Shown: piece after piece, positions 1-10,370 of the stretch
How the letters are laid out: every line of letters starts with the position of its first letter
Numbering within the stretch: position 1 is the stretch's first letter
Assembly (NCBI GenBank): GCA_900129675.1
Contig: FSRD01000001.1
Span: 2,903,501-2,967,500 of the forward strand
Reading direction: 5' to 3'
From: Bradyrhizobium erythrophlei
Lineage (GTDB): Bacteria > Pseudomonadota > Alphaproteobacteria > Rhizobiales > Xanthobacteraceae
DNA length: 64,000 nucleotides
Made by a program: the position numbers and the translations under genes
Notes under the pieces: generated by a model
Told to the model about the DNA's origin: nothing
Database searches by the model: none
What the model saw: the letters and a program-made list of their open reading frames with translations, nothing else

Positions 1-26
1 GTGGCACAACAAGGCGCTCGCCAGCA

Positions 27-1223
27 TTACGCCGCCGCGCGCGCCTCGCCCGTCGCATAGGCAGTCGTCTCGAACTCCAGGTAGCCACCGAATGAAGTCG
101 GGTCGCCGAACGGCAGGATCTGCGTCGCCCAATATCCTCCGAAGCCGTTCTTCCGGTCGATCCAGAAGAACAGGTTGGGGAGACCGGCCCAGCCGAGCGC
201 CCCGGCCGGCCGGCCGGTCGGCGCATCCTCGTCGTTGACCATGAAGGTGTAAGACCAGGATTTCTTCAGGCCGGGGAAGAACTCGGCATCGTTCGACAGG
301 GCCGGAATGACGCCGGGCAGCATCGTGACCGTCTGGTGCGCTTGCAGGCCGTTGCGTACCGCGGCCTCGACAGTCTCCTTCTTGAGCACCCGGCCATGCG
401 GCCCAGTTCCATCGTTCAGCCACATGCGGATGAATTTCATGTACTCGCCGATCGAGGCGTGGAGTCCGTGGCCGCCCATGTCGACTTCCGGATCAGGCGG
501 CAATTGCATATCGGGAAGCGGGGTCAGCGACCCGTCGGCCCCGCGCTGATGGATGACGGCGAGACGCGCTCGCATCGAAGGAGTCAGCGAGAAGGCGATG
601 TCCTCCATCCCGAGCGGCGCGAAGATCCGCTCCTTCATCACCTCGCCGAGGCGCTTGCCGCGGATGCTCTCGACGACCTGGCCGCACCAATCAATGTTGC
701 TGCCATATTCCCATTTGTCACCGGGATCGAACAGCAGCGGTGTCATCAGGGATGCCTTCGAGCAGGTGATTACGCTCGGCTGACCGCGCTCCTGCGCGAG
801 ACGGAAATAGCTGGCGTTGAAGAAGTCGTAGCCGAGGCCGGCCGTATGCAGCATCAGCATCCGGGTGGTGATGTCTCGCTTCGGCGCCCGCAGCTTCGGC
901 GTCCCGTCGGCGCCAAATCCGTCGAGCACTTCGAGCTTGCCGATGTCGGGGACGTAAGTTTTGGCAGGGGCGTCCAGGTCGAGCTTGCCTTCCTCGACGC
1001 ATTGCATAACGGCCGTGCCGGTGATCGCTTTCGTGGTTGAGTAGATGGCGAACACAGTGTCGGTCGTCATTGCCTGCCCGCCAAGAACACGCTCGCCGGC
1101 GGCTCCTTCATAGATATTGGCCGAGCGGCTGGTGATCATCGCCACCACGCCGGGAACGCGGGGCTTGCCACTCACGACTTTTTGCAAGATTCCGTCACAT
1201 GCGCCTCTCAAGTTGTCAGCCAT
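27..1223 (-). CDS. Serine beta-lactamase-like hydrolase (class C/esterase EstB-type fold)
   Basis: A 398-residue protein of the beta-lactamase/DD-peptidase-like serine hydrolase family. The catalytic S-x-x-K is visible as STTK at residues 62-65 and a Tyr-containing second motif (YGSN) near residue 173. No signal peptide or membrane segment is evident, so a cytoplasmic esterase-like role is more likely than drug resistance. The start at 1223 was preferred over an upstream ATG (1310) because GGGAGG lies about 7 bases before it. A paralogue lies at 25798-27009. The substrate is unknown. Confidence 0.85.
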   Translation of the reverse strand: MADNLRGACDGILQKVVSGKPRVPGVVAMITSRSANIYEGAAGERVLGGQAMTTDTVFAIYSTTKAITGTAVMQCVEEGKLDLDAPAKTYVPDIGKLEVLDGFGADGTPKLRAPKRDITTRMLMLHTAGLGYDFFNASYFRLAQERGQPSVITCSKASLMTPLLFDPGDKWEYGSNIDWCGQVVESIRGKRLGEVMKERIFAPLGMEDIAFSLTPSMRARLAVIHQRGADGSLTPLPDMQLPPDPEVDMGGHGLHASIGEYMKFIRMWLNDGTGPHGRVLKKETVEAAVRNGLQAHQTVTMLPGVIPALSNDAEFFPGLKKSWSYTFMVNDEDAPTGRPAGALGWAGLPNLFFWIDRKNGFGGYWATQILPFGDPTSFGGYLEFETTAYATGEARAAA

Positions 1224-1823
1224 TGCCGTTCCTCCCGTTTGAAATTCGCCAGTTCTGATCCTGTCTTCTCCACAGACCGCGGGCGGTTCGCGTGGAACGA
1301 TGTCAACCATGGTCAGGTGTTCAGTAGGGCTCCAGTCCGACTATCCCAACGCCTGTTGCGCAAGCGAAATCCCACTGCGACCTTAGCGGCAATCGTGGTT
1401 GGCGTTTTGATCATGATCTGGCTCTAGGTCAGTCTCGAACGCTCGACCGAGCGTTGGGAAGACTAGAACGAATTCTTGCACGCGGCTACGCATTTGCGTT
1501 TGTCATCGAAAGTGCCGACTTTTTTTGCTGAGGCATGTCAGCGATGCTGACACTCGATGTTTCCTCCGAGGCGCATCAAGCCGCCATGGCATTCTCGTCG
1601 AGTCAGGCGGCGATGTTCCGATTGTGGGGCACAAAGCTGACGTGACCGTTGCGTTGTAGAAGGTCCGCTGTTGGCACTATTTGGACCTCACGCGACGTCC
1701 GACGTGAGTCCGGAATGCACACCAAAGCGGACGTCCGCCGACCACTCTGGATTTATGGGTTCACGCCCTAGCTGAATCCGGCGAGCGCGCGTGGACCACG
1801 CGCACGCGCCGAGCATTTCGCCG
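1224..1823. other. Gene-free stretch with a 7-bp inverted repeat
   Basis: About 600 bases without a convincing gene. A T-run is followed at 1536-1552 by a perfect inverted repeat (TGTCAGC, GAT spacer, GCTGACA). The part from about 1640 to 1770 is full of gtccgc/gcggac words and looks like a decayed dispersed repeat. Two short ORFs here have no recognisable content. Confidence 0.5.
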
Positions 1824-2396
1824 TCAGGAAGCGGCGGCGATCATCTGGGCGCGGCGGCGGCGCACGCCGATGGTGCGCATGGTGGCAAAGCTGATCAGGA
1901 ACAGGACGAGCTTGCTGGCGATGCCGTAGATCGACATGAACACCGACCAGGTCGCCACGCTATAGTTGAGGGCGACGATCAGGTTCAGGCCGGCGGAAAA
2001 GAACATCAGGCCGGCCCAGACGTAGCCGAAGATGAAGGCGATATCCGGCACCATTTCGATCGCGACCGGCGGCAGATAGCGGTTGATCCATCCAGGCCTG
2101 AGCATCACGATGCCGACGACGGTGTAGATCACGGTCGGCTTGATCATCACGAAGCGCGGGTCGCGGGTGATCAACGTGGCGGCGCCCGCGCCCAACACCA
2201 GGAACAGGCTCATCCACTGCATGGTGTCGATCGGCTTCCGGTGCAGAAACTGCCAGCCGATCTGGGCCGCACCCAGCGCCATGCCGAGCACGACCGCCAG
2301 GGTGACATTCCCTGTCGTGAGGTAGACGACCAGGAAAAACAATGTCGACGCCATGTCGAGCAGCAGCAGCTTCCCGGCATCGAGCAGGTGCTTCAT
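1824..2396 (-). CDS. ispZ: Inner-membrane septation-type protein IspZ/YciB
   Basis: A 190-residue, very hydrophobic protein with about five membrane helices. It matches the intracellular septation protein A/YciB family in length, in the N-terminal KLLLLDMASTLFF-like helix and in the Lys-Pro containing loop after a Trp-Gln segment. The family sits in the inner membrane and has been linked to cell-envelope elongation and division complexes. Many alphaproteobacteria have more than one copy, so this could be a paralogue rather than the main ispZ. Confidence 0.75.
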   Translation of the reverse strand: MKHLLDAGKLLLLDMASTLFFLVVYLTTGNVTLAVVLGMALGAAQIGWQFLHRKPIDTMQWMSLFLVLGAGAATLITRDPRFVMIKPTVIYTVVGIVMLRPGWINRYLPPVAIEMVPDIAFIFGYVWAGLMFFSAGLNLIVALNYSVATWSVFMSIYGIASKLVLFLISFATMRTIGVRRRRAQMIAAAS

Positions 2397-2492
2397 GGGA
2401 TGTTCAACTCCGTCGCCGGTCCTGCAATTGTTACACCCGGGATTGCATTCCGACGAGACAACGAGACGCTTCGGCGGCTATCGGCCGGCTGC

Positions 2493-3920
2493 TCAGGACT
2501 GCCGAAAACCCATGCGGAAGGCGCCCCAATGGCGGCCGCGGATGACGATCGGCGACGACAGATCCTTCATCAGCACGAAATTGCCGCCGCCCATGTCGCG
2601 CCGGTAGGTTTGCAGCAGGAACGGTTTGGTATTCGCCGCCACTTTCTTGACCGCGCGATCGCTGAACAGCCGCCGGTTCCGGCAATTTGCGTTGTTCCAG
2701 ACCGGGTCGGGCCCCTGCGGGTGGCGATAGTTCGGATTATGGGTCGGCAGGTAGCCGCCTTTGGCCCATGCGACGCAAAACACGATTCGTGGATCGCATT
2801 TTTGCAGGGGATCCTGGATCGCCGGCAGGACGCGGTCGGTGAAGGTGACGTAATCGGTCATGTATTGTTTCGGATCGGTACCGGCGATTTCGCGGTACTT
2901 CTCGTCCATCAACTGATCGAGGCTGATCTCGCCGCGCGCGATCGCGCTTTCGAACGCGGCCGAGATTTGCTTCGCGGTATCGATCACGACACGGATCAAT
3001 AGCGCGTCCGAGGTCTCCACGCCGCTGTCGGCAATGAGGGCGATCAGCCCTTCCGAAATCTCAAGCAGCTTGGCGACCCGGTCGTCGGCATGCTTCAACT
3101 CGGTCGATGAGAGATCGACGCCCTTGGCAAGGTTGCCGAGCTCGTCGATGACCTTGTCGCAGTGTGAGAGATTGGAGGTGGCCGCCCTGGCGACGCCGTC
3201 GATCTCGCTCCCAACCGCCGTAAAACCATTCTGGACGCGGGCGATGATGCCCTGGATCTGCGCTGCGCCTTCGCCGGCATTCTTGGCGCGCAGCGAGGCC
3301 TCGCCGCTCTCGCCGATCAGGCTGTTGACCTGGCCATCGAGGCCGCGAACGGTGTCGCCGATCAGATGGGTCGCCTGCCGGGTCGCTTCGGCGAGATTCT
3401 TCACCTCGCTGGCGACGACCGCAAATCCTCTTCCCGCTGCGCCCGCGCGCGCGGCCTCGATGGTGGCGTTGAGCGCCAGCAAATTGGTTTGGCGCGCGAT
3501 CGCCTCGATCGATCCGGATACCTTGGCGACTTCGGACAGCGCGCTGCCGACCGAACTCAGGCGATGCTCGATACGGCCGACCGCATCGATCAGTTCGGCG
3601 ATGTGCTGGACCGCGGTCTCCACCACGCCGCGCGACTGGGTGATTTCTCCGACCGCGGCCGTGGCGGCCGACTGCACCGCCTGCGACGCGCCGGCGATGC
3701 CGTGATTGGCGGAGACCATGGTCTCGGCGGTTTTCTGCAACTGGCCGAACCGGTCGGATTGGCCGGAGACGCGGCCCGCGACTTCCTGGAGGTTGCCGGC
3801 GACGTCGGCGAGTTCGACCCCGAGGCCGCCGATCCGGTTGGCAAGCTGGTCGACCAGCCGTTCGCTGGCCGACGGCGCGGCCTGGACGTGCGTCAGTTCT
3901 GAGCTCTGAGCTGCCGACAT
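2493..3920 (-). CDS. Soluble methyl-accepting chemotaxis protein with C-terminal sensor-like domain
   Basis: A 475-residue chemoreceptor with no transmembrane segment. The conserved signalling hairpin, including [20 protein letters not shown], lies near residues 138-160 between long coiled-coil arms. After it come a helical linker and a C-terminal domain (about 300-475) containing [25 protein letters not shown] and a terminal RHWGAFR motif. The same domain ends the neighbouring receptor at 3949-5703. Start chosen at 3920 because AGGGG precedes it; an ATG at 3977 lacks this. The two genes are 28 bases apart and probably cotranscribed. A cytoplasmic ligand or redox cue is inferred, not shown. 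Confidence 0.9.
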   Translation of the reverse strand: MSAAQSSELTHVQAAPSASERLVDQLANRIGGLGVELADVAGNLQEVAGRVSGQSDRFGQLQKTAETMVSANHGIAGASQAVQSAATAAVGEITQSRGVVETAVQHIAELIDAVGRIEHRLSSVGSALSEVAKVSGSIEAIARQTNLLALNATIEAARAGAAGRGFAVVASEVKNLAEATRQATHLIGDTVRGLDGQVNSLIGESGEASLRAKNAGEGAAQIQGIIARVQNGFTAVGSEIDGVARAATSNLSHCDKVIDELGNLAKGVDLSSTELKHADDRVAKLLEISEGLIALIADSGVETSDALLIRVVIDTAKQISAAFESAIARGEISLDQLMDEKYREIAGTDPKQYMTDYVTFTDRVLPAIQDPLQKCDPRIVFCVAWAKGGYLPTHNPNYRHPQGPDPVWNNANCRNRRLFSDRAVKKVAANTKPFLLQTYRRDMGGGNFVLMKDLSSPIVIRGRHWGAFRMGFRQS

Positions 3921-3948
3921 CACGGCATCCCCTTGGTTGAAATGCGGG

Positions 3949-5703
3949 TCACAGTCTGTACGCGGTGCGGAAGCCACCCCAGTGGCGGCCGTTGACGCGG
4001 ACCGGGACGTCGATCTCGCGCATCATCACGGTCTTGCCGTTGCCCATGTCGCGGGCATAGCTCTGGATCAGATAGGTACGCTGATTGCGGCCGGCGGCGA
4101 GGCCCGCCGTGTCGTTGAAGATGCGGCGGTTGCGGCTGTTGGCGGTGTTGAAGGCGACATCGCCGGCGCGCTGCGGGTGCGAGTAGATCTTGTTGTGCAC
4201 CGGCAGATAGCCGTTGCGATCGATCATCACGCAGAACGCCATGCGCGGATCCCTGGCAAGGAAAGCTTCCTGGAAGGGTGGCAGCGTACGATCCGCCCAG
4301 TCCAGAATCTTGCTGCGATGCTGGACCGGGTTGGTGCCTGCGATCTCGACATAGTCGGTATCGAACATGTCTTCGATGGAGATGGCGCCGCTTGCGAGCC
4401 CGCTCTCGAAAATCCTGGTCAGCGCTGCGCCGGCTTCCATGGCGCGGGTGACGAATTCGGTGTTCTCGTCGCGGATCGACCACAATTTGTCTTCGATCTT
4501 TTCGCTGATCTCGGCATTGACAGCCTCGAACCGCGCCTGCGCGCCCTCGTTGGTGCGTCCGCCGATCCGAATCCTGCAGGCGCCGATGTCCTGCAGCGTC
4601 GCACTGAGGCTCTGGTTTTGCGGCAGGCGCTCGGCATTGGGCCCGCAGATCAAGATGCCTTCCATGGAAATCTCATAGACCAGCGCACTGATCGGGCCGC
4701 GCGCGGTCTGGATCTCGATCTTGAGGTTGCAGGGCAGCTTTTCGCCCTTGCGGTGGTCCGTCCGCTCGCCCTGGCGCAGCAGCACGGCGCAGCGCGATTT
4801 GAGCTTCTGCGCGAACGTCGTGACCGCCTGGCCCGCTTTGGCGACGTTCTCGCCATGCGCCTCGGCTTCCTTGGTCGCGCTGCCGATCTCGGTGGCGCTG
4901 TCGCCGACCGAGACGATGAAATGAGAAGCGGAGGCGGCATTCTCGGAGATCTCGCCGGTGGTCTGGTTCTGCTCGGCCACCGCGCCGTTGACGTTCTCGA
5001 ATACCGGCCGGATCGCCTCGATCGCCTGCGAAATCCGATGCACCGCATCGACCGACCCCGCGGCATCCTTCTGCAGCGCTTCGATCTTTTTGGTGATTTC
5101 CTCGGTGGCGTGCTGGGTCTGCACAGCGAGCGCCTTGACCTCGGTGGCGACCACGGCAAAGCCGCGGCCGGCGTCGCCGGCGCGCGCGGCCTCGATGGTG
5201 GAGTTGAGCGCCAGCAGCGTGGTTTGCCGCGCAATCTGTGCAATCAGATTGACGACATTGCCGATGGCGGCGGAGGATTCCCTTAGGCGATCCACATTGG
5301 CGCTGGCTTCGCGGGCAGCGTCGCTGGCGAGATCCGCGAGCCTGCCGGCGTCGCGTACCTGCGCTCCTATGCCCTGCGCCGAATGGGTGAATTTGTCGGC
5401 GGCCTGCGAGAACGTCGTCGCCGTGGTCTGCGCGGCGCTGGTGCGGCCGGTCAGGGCGTCGGTGCGCTGGCGGATGGTGGACAGCGTCGCCGCGGTCGCT
5501 TCGGCGCCGCTGGCGACCGAACCGGCCGCGCGCTCGAGCTGGCGGATCATGGCGCCGAGTTCGGGTTCGAGCAGTTCGAGGATTTCCTTGGCCGAATCAC
5601 TCTCGGGAGAGGCGGCGGCCAGAGCGGCGCTTGCCGGAACCTTGGGTTCGACGGCAGGCGCAGCCGGTTCCGGCACTCGCTTTCGAAACAAACCGAACGC
5701 CAT
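3949..5703 (-). CDS. Soluble chemoreceptor with internal PilZ domain and C-terminal sensor-like domain
   Basis: A 584-residue chemoreceptor lacking membrane helices. A Pro/Ala-rich N-terminus is followed by the signalling hairpin (about 150-197, with [17 protein letters not shown]). A PilZ-like domain begins near residue 312 with [10 protein letters not shown], matching the RxxxR c-di-GMP-binding signature, and ends near 400. The C-terminal domain (about 410-584; [24 protein letters not shown]) is shared with the downstream receptor. Known PilZ domains bind c-di-GMP, so a coupling of c-di-GMP to chemotaxis is a reasonable inference; the acidic/Ser second motif (EISMEGILI) is slightly degenerate. 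Confidence 0.88.
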   Translation of the reverse strand: MAFGLFRKRVPEPAAPAVEPKVPASAALAAASPESDSAKEILELLEPELGAMIRQLERAAGSVASGAEATAATLSTIRQRTDALTGRTSAAQTTATTFSQAADKFTHSAQGIGAQVRDAGRLADLASDAAREASANVDRLRESSAAIGNVVNLIAQIARQTTLLALNSTIEAARAGDAGRGFAVVATEVKALAVQTQHATEEITKKIEALQKDAAGSVDAVHRISQAIEAIRPVFENVNGAVAEQNQTTGEISENAASASHFIVSVGDSATEIGSATKEAEAHGENVAKAGQAVTTFAQKLKSRCAVLLRQGERTDHRKGEKLPCNLKIEIQTARGPISALVYEISMEGILICGPNAERLPQNQSLSATLQDIGACRIRIGGRTNEGAQARFEAVNAEISEKIEDKLWSIRDENTEFVTRAMEAGAALTRIFESGLASGAISIEDMFDTDYVEIAGTNPVQHRSKILDWADRTLPPFQEAFLARDPRMAFCVMIDRNGYLPVHNKIYSHPQRAGDVAFNTANSRNRRIFNDTAGLAAGRNQRTYLIQSYARDMGNGKTVMMREIDVPVRVNGRHWGGFRTAYRL

Positions 5704-5902
5704 GGGAACTCTTAAAAGTTGAAATTGGGTGGGGCATCCTCTCATCCGGGCATGAATTCGTGGTTAACAACTGCCTCATATTCCAGCAGGCGGCACTACT
5801 TTCATCCCCAAACGGCGCCAAATCTTTGATTTTGGGCGGTCACCGGCTTATAAGGCCGCGCTTTCACCCCCAAATTTCCCTGGCGAATCCAAGAGACTCC
5901 GC

Positions 5903-6649
5903 ATGGCCGGCCATTCCCAATTCAAGAACATCATGCACCGCAAGGGCCGGCAGGATGCCCAGAAGTCGAAGCTTTTCGGCAAATTGGCGCGGGAAATCAC
6001 GGTCGCGGCCAAGATGGGCCAGCCCGATCCGGCAATGAACGCGCGGCTGCGCGCGGCGATCATCTCCGCGCGCCAGGAAAACATGTCGAAGGACTCGATC
6101 GAGCGCGCCATCAAGAAGGCGACCGGCACCGGCGGCGAGCACTACGACGAAATGCGCTACGAGGGGTATGGCCCGGGCGGCGTCGCCGTGATCGTCGAGG
6201 CCCTGACCGACAACCGCAACCGCGCCGCCTCCGACATCCGCTCCTACTTCACCAAATCCGGCGGCAATCTCGGCGAAACCGGTTCGGTGGCCTTCATGTT
6301 CGATCACACCGGCATCATCGAATATGATTCAAGCGTGGCCTCCGACGATGTGATGCTGGACGCGGCGATCGAGGCCGGCGCCGACGACGTGATCTCGAGC
6401 GCGAGCGGCCACGAGATCTATGCCTCGAAGGAAACCTTCCGCGAAGTGGCCAAGGCGCTGGAGGCGAAATTCGGCGAAGCCCGCAAGGCGGCGCTGACCT
6501 GGAAACCGCACAACACGGTCGCCGTCGACGACGAGACCGGCGAGAAGCTGTTGAAGCTGATCGATCTGTTGAACGAACATGACGACGTGCAGAACGTCTA
6601 CGCCAATTTCGAGGTGTCGGACGCGCTGATGGCGAAGATGGGCGGGTAG
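5903..6649 (+). CDS. yebC: YebC/PmpR family protein
   Basis: A 248-residue full-length YebC family protein beginning [10 protein letters not shown], with the family's conserved stretch of basic residues at the N-terminus and the ERAIKKATG and YEGYGPGG motifs. The family was described as DNA-binding regulators and more recently as translation factors acting at proline stretches. Its position just before ruvC is the usual one in proteobacteria. The start is fixed by an AAGAG box 7 bases upstream. Confidence 0.95.
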   Translation: MAGHSQFKNIMHRKGRQDAQKSKLFGKLAREITVAAKMGQPDPAMNARLRAAIISARQENMSKDSIERAIKKATGTGGEHYDEMRYEGYGPGGVAVIVEALTDNRNRAASDIRSYFTKSGGNLGETGSVAFMFDHTGIIEYDSSVASDDVMLDAAIEAGADDVISSASGHEIYASKETFREVAKALEAKFGEARKAALTWKPHNTVAVDDETGEKLLKLIDLLNEHDDVQNVYANFEVSDALMAKMGG

Positions 6650-6653
6650 CTCT

Positions 6654-6767
6654 CGTGTCCCGGACGCGGTGCAGCGCGGAGCGCTGCTCCGCAGAGCCGG
6701 GACCCACATTGCGAGCTGTGGCATGGGCCCCGGCTCCACTTTCGTGCTGCGCAGCGTCCGGGGCACG
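6654..6767. repeat. Dispersed palindromic repeat, family A
   Basis: Fills the yebC-ruvC gap. The left end reads CGTGTCCCGGACGCGGTGCA and the right end GCAGCGTCCGGGGCACG, an imperfect inverted repeat with inner GCGCGGAGCGCTGC-type hairpins. A second member is at 33569-33695 in this window. It could fold in RNA and may uncouple yebC from ruvC. Confidence 0.75.
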
Positions 6768-6844
6768 TACCCGTGCACCGCTTTCGCGGGGATGACCGCT
6801 CTGTTTATGTTTCGTTCACCCGCCTCTGGCGTTATCACTGTCCC

Positions 6845-7372
6845 ATGACATCCCCACCGATTCGCCATCCCGTCCGGATCATCGGCATCGACCCCGGCCT
6901 GCGCCGCACCGGCTGGGGCGTGATCGAGACCGAGGGCAACCGGCTGATCTTCATCGGCTGTGGCTCGGTGGAGCCGCCGGACAATCTGCCGCTGGCAAGC
7001 CGGCTGTTGGCGATCCATGAGGGGCTTGCGGCCGTGCTCGGCGATTTCAAGCCGGCCGAGGCCGCAGTCGAGCAGACTTTTGTCAACAAGGACGGCGTCG
7101 CGACGCTGAAACTCGGCCAGGCGCGCGGGGTTGCCATGCTGGCGCCGGCGATGTTCGGCATATCCGTCGCGGAATATGCGCCGAATCAAGTGAAGAAGAC
7201 CGTGGTCGGCGCCGGCCACGCCGACAAGAACCAGATCGCGGTGATGCTGAAGATATTGCTGCCGAAGGCCGAACCGAAATCCGCCGACGCCGCCGACGCG
7301 CTGGCGATTGCCATTACGCACGCGCATCACCGCCAGAGCGCATCGCTGCGGTTGAAGGTGGCCGGGCTATGA
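6845..7372 (+). CDS. ruvC: Holliday-junction resolvase RuvC
   Basis: A 175-residue RuvC, the endonuclease that cuts Holliday junctions in the RuvABC complex. The first catalytic acidic residue is in IGIDPGLR (Asp16), with the Glu of [11 protein letters not shown] and the C-terminal [12 protein letters not shown] acidic cluster completing the RNase H-like active site. The start at 6845 gives the normal family length; an upstream in-frame ATG at 6773 would add 24 residues encoded by repeat-flanking DNA. Its stop overlaps the ruvA start (ATGA). Confidence 0.97.
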   Translation: MTSPPIRHPVRIIGIDPGLRRTGWGVIETEGNRLIFIGCGSVEPPDNLPLASRLLAIHEGLAAVLGDFKPAEAAVEQTFVNKDGVATLKLGQARGVAMLAPAMFGISVAEYAPNQVKKTVVGAGHADKNQIAVMLKILLPKAEPKSADAADALAIAITHAHHRQSASLRLKVAGL

Positions 7373-7986
7373 TCGGCAAGCTCAAGGGCCTGATCGACAG
7401 CTATGGCGAGGATTATGTGATCCTCGACGTCGGCGGCGTCGGCTATCAGGTGCATTGCTCGTCGCGCACGTTGCAGGCGCTGCCGGCGCCCGGCGAGGCC
7501 GCGGTGCTGTCGATCGAGACCTATGTGCGCGAGGATCAGATCAAGCTGTTCGGGTTTCGCAGCGACGTGGAGCGCGAATGGTTCCGGCTGTTGCAGACCG
7601 TGCAGGGCGTCGGCGCCAAGGTGGCACTCGCCGTGCTCTCGACGCTGCCGCCCGCAGACCTCGCCAATGCCATCGCGCTGCGCGACAAGGCCGCGGTGAC
7701 GCGCACGCCGGGCGTTGGGCCGAAAGTGGCCGAGCGCATCGTCACCGAATTGAAGGACAAGGCGCCGGCGTTCGCCAGCGTCGATCCGGCGCTGGTGCAT
7801 CTGAGCGGCGCGCTCGACAATGACCGCGCGCCGCGCCCGGTCACCGATGCGATCTCGGCGCTGGTCAATCTCGGCTACGGCCAGCCGCAGGCGGCCGCCG
7901 CGATCGCCGCCGCCTCGCGCAGCGCCGGCGAGAAGGCGGAGACCGCGCAACTCATTCGGCTCGGGCTGAAGGAATTGTCGAAGTGA
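7369..7986 (+). CDS. ruvA: Holliday-junction DNA helicase subunit RuvA
   Basis: A 205-residue RuvA. The N-terminal OB-fold begins [12 protein letters not shown]; the helix-hairpin-helix segments include [12 protein letters not shown] and [17 protein letters not shown]; the C-terminal domain that contacts RuvB follows. RuvA binds the four-way junction and loads the RuvB motor. It overlaps ruvC and ruvB by four bases, a tight translationally coupled operon. Confidence 0.97.
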   Translation: MIGKLKGLIDSYGEDYVILDVGGVGYQVHCSSRTLQALPAPGEAAVLSIETYVREDQIKLFGFRSDVEREWFRLLQTVQGVGAKVALAVLSTLPPADLANAIALRDKAAVTRTPGVGPKVAERIVTELKDKAPAFASVDPALVHLSGALDNDRAPRPVTDAISALVNLGYGQPQAAAAIAAASRSAGEKAETAQLIRLGLKELSK

Positions 7987-9032
7987 ACCCGCCCACCCGC
8001 ATCGTCACCCCCGAGCGCCGCAGCGACGATGTCGGCGACACCGCGCTACGGCCGCAATTGCTGTCCGAATTCGTCGGCCAGGCGCAGGCGCGCGCCAATC
8101 TGTCGATCTTCATCGAGGCTGCGCGCAAACGCGGCGAGGCGCTGGATCACGTGCTGTTCGTAGGCCCCCCCGGCCTCGGCAAGACCACGCTGGCGCAGAT
8201 CGTCGCGCGTGAGCTCGGCGTCGGCTTTCGCGCCACCTCCGGCCCGGTGATTGCCAAGGCCGGCGATCTCGCGGCGCTGCTGACCAATCTCGAAGAGCGC
8301 GATGTGCTGTTCATCGACGAAATCCATCGCCTCAGCCCGGCGGTCGAGGAAGTGCTCTATCCCGCGATGGAAGATTTCCAGCTCGACCTCATCATCGGCG
8401 AGGGGCCGGCGGCGCGCTCGGTCAAGATCGATCTCGCCGAATTCACCCTGGTCGGCGCCACCACGCGCGCAGGCCTGCTCACCAATCCATTGCGCGACCG
8501 CTTTGGCATTCCGGTGCGCCTGAATTTTTATACCGAGGAAGAGCTGGAGAGGATCGTCACGCGCGGCGCCCGCGTGCTCAATATCGGCATGACGGCGGAC
8601 GGCGCCAACGAGATCGCGCGCCGCGCCCGCGGCACGCCGCGCATCGCCGGCCGCCTGCTGCGCCGGGTGCGGGATTTTGCCTCCGCCGCGGACGCGAACT
8701 CGATCGACCGCGCCATCGCCGACCATGCGCTCAGCGCGCTCGAGGTTGATGCCGCCGGCCTCGATGCCATGGACCGGCGCTACCTCACCACCATCGCGAT
8801 GAACTATGGCGGCGGCCCGGTCGGTGTCGAAACCATGGCGGCGGCTTTGTCGGAGCCGCGCGACGCGATCGAGGACATCATCGAGCCGTTTTTGATCCAG
8901 TGCGGCTATCTGCAGCGCACGCCGCGCGGCCGGCTGTTGACCTCGCATGCGTTCCGCCATCTCGGCCTCGCGGAGCCCGCGCGCGACCCGGCGCAGTTCG
9001 GTTTGTTCGGCAACGGCAGCGAAGAAGAGTGA
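7983..9032 (+). CDS. ruvB: Holliday-junction branch-migration ATPase RuvB
   Basis: A 349-residue AAA+ motor. Walker A (GPPGLGKTT) is near residue 60, Walker B (LFIDEIHRL) near 108, sensor I in GATTRAG near 160, an arginine-finger region follows, and the C-terminal winged helix ends the protein. The start is GTG at 7983 overlapping the ruvA stop (GTGA). A Gly-rich loop ([12 protein letters not shown]) typical of RuvB is present. The gene is intact. Confidence 0.97.
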   Translation: MNPPTRIVTPERRSDDVGDTALRPQLLSEFVGQAQARANLSIFIEAARKRGEALDHVLFVGPPGLGKTTLAQIVARELGVGFRATSGPVIAKAGDLAALLTNLEERDVLFIDEIHRLSPAVEEVLYPAMEDFQLDLIIGEGPAARSVKIDLAEFTLVGATTRAGLLTNPLRDRFGIPVRLNFYTEEELERIVTRGARVLNIGMTADGANEIARRARGTPRIAGRLLRRVRDFASAADANSIDRAIADHALSALEVDAAGLDAMDRRYLTTIAMNYGGGPVGVETMAAALSEPRDAIEDIIEPFLIQCGYLQRTPRGRLLTSHAFRHLGLAEPARDPAQFGLFGNGSEEE

Positions 9033-9185
9033 CGGCTCCGCTTGCTTCGCGCCGGCCGGCTTCGGGCGCGGTCTGACGGATTATTTCGGCGGCACGCCGT
9101 GGCGGCCTGCTGGCAATCTGCACAAACACACCCCAATTCCGCTTGAATCCCGAAATACCAGGAATATGCATCACGATCGGCGGCC

Positions 9186-10097
9186 ATGTTTTCACGACGA
9201 CAGTTCTTTCGGTTCATCGGTGGATTGGGCGCGCTCGGCGTCTCCACCACGGCCTACGGGTTTGGCGAACCCGTGCTGCGGCTTCGGGTCGCGCGCTATC
9301 ATCTTTCGCCGCCGAAATGGCCGGCTGACTTCCAGCTTAAGATCGCCGTCGTCGCCGACCTTCACGCCTGCGATCCCTGGATGTCGCTCGACCGGATCCA
9401 CGCGATCGTCGAACGCACCAACGCGCTCAATGCGGATGTCATCGTCATGCTCGGCGACTATGTCGCCGGACATCGCCATGTCACGCGCTTCATTCCGGCC
9501 AGCGAATGGGCGCCGGTGCTGGCCGGGCTCAAGGCGCCGCTCGGCGTGCATGCGATCCTCGGCAACCACGATTACTGGGAAGACAAGGCGGTGCAGCGCG
9601 AGGGGCGGGGCGCGATCATCGCCCGCCGCGCGCTCGAAGACGTCGGCATTCCCGTCTACGAGAATGACGCCAGGCGCCTGAGCAAGGAGGGCCGTCCGTT
9701 CTGGCTGGCGGGTCTCGGCGACCAGCTGGCTTACCTTCCGGCGCGGCGTTTCCGTCCGGTTCGGCGCATCGGCGTCGACGATCTCGGCGCGACGCTGAAG
9801 AAGGTGACCGATGACGCGCCGATCATCCTTCTCGCGCACGAACCCGATGTCGCCGTTCGCGTGCCGTCGCGCGTCGCGCTGCAACTGTCCGGCCATACCC
9901 ATGGCGGCCAGGTCCGCGTGCTGGGCTGGTCGCCGGTGGCGCCGTCCGGACAAAAGCTGACCTATGGCCACATCCGCATGAATTGCGACGTCATCGTCTC
10001 CGGCGGCCTCGGCTGCAGCCTGATGCCGTTCCGGCTCGGCGTCCCGCCGGAAATCGGGCTGGTGACGCTGGGCCGGTCGGCTGCGGCGGTGTCGTAG
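9186..10097 (+). CDS. Calcineurin-like metallophosphoesterase, probably Tat-exported
   Basis: A 303-residue phosphoesterase. The N-terminus MFSRRQFFRFIGG followed by a hydrophobic stretch is a twin-arginine-like signal. Metal-binding motifs occur in the expected order: VADLHACD (about 56), MLGDYV (about 95), GNHDYW (about 125), AHEPD (about 219) and GHTHGGQ (about 237). It resembles the YaeI/YkuE class of periplasm-facing phosphodiesterases. It lies 153 bases after ruvB and is probably transcribed separately. The substrate is not predictable. Confidence 0.9.
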   Translation: MFSRRQFFRFIGGLGALGVSTTAYGFGEPVLRLRVARYHLSPPKWPADFQLKIAVVADLHACDPWMSLDRIHAIVERTNALNADVIVMLGDYVAGHRHVTRFIPASEWAPVLAGLKAPLGVHAILGNHDYWEDKAVQREGRGAIIARRALEDVGIPVYENDARRLSKEGRPFWLAGLGDQLAYLPARRFRPVRRIGVDDLGATLKKVTDDAPIILLAHEPDVAVRVPSRVALQLSGHTHGGQVRVLGWSPVAPSGQKLTYGHIRMNCDVIVSGGLGCSLMPFRLGVPPEIGLVTLGRSAAAVS

Positions 10098-10132
10098 TTT
10101 TCGACAAACCAGCCTTGGCGCGGGCATAGAAT

Positions 10133-10164
10133 TCTGCATCAAATGATGATATATTTGATGCAGA
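10133..10164. promoter_or_regulatory. vapBC operator: 12-bp perfect inverted repeat
   Basis: TCTGCATCAAAT at 10133-10144 and ATTTGATGCAGA at 10153-10164 are perfect reverse complements with an 8-base spacer. The site overlaps the ribosome-binding region of the antitoxin gene and fits autoregulation by a VapB-VapC complex. Confidence 0.8.
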
Positions 10165-10178
10165 GGAGAGCTGTTCCG

Positions 10179-10370
10179 ATGAGAACCACCATTGCGATTG
10201 ACGACGAATTGTTTGCCAAGGCGCAGAAGTTCGCCGGCGTTACCGAGAAATCCGCTGTCGTACGAGAAGCGTTAAAGGCGTTTGTCGAACGAGAAGCCGC
10301 ACGCCGGCTTGCTCGTATGGGAGGCACCCAACCGGACGCCAAAGCACCGCCGCGCCGCCGCTTCAAATGA
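10179..10370 (+). CDS. vapB: VapB-family antitoxin
   Basis: A 63-residue protein with the N-terminal beta-strand MRTTIAIDDELFAKA and following helices of a ribbon-helix-helix-like VapB (type II antitoxin), then a Pro/Arg-rich tail that probably wraps VapC. Start 10179 is chosen because GAGGAGAG lies 8 bases upstream; an upstream ATG at 10143 falls inside the operator palindrome. Its stop overlaps vapC (ATGA). Confidence 0.88.
   Translation: MRTTIAIDDELFAKAQKFAGVTEKSAVVREALKAFVEREAARRLARMGGTQPDAKAPPRRRFK

Noticed and set aside
27..1223. True beta-lactamase (antibiotic resistance)
   Set aside because: Has the S-x-x-K but no signal peptide and no clear K-T-G; it fits the esterase-like branch better.
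1791..3002. Plus-strand ORF of 403 codons opposite ispZ and the first chemoreceptor
   Set aside because: Composition is His/Asp/Arg-rich shadow; both opposite genes are convincing.
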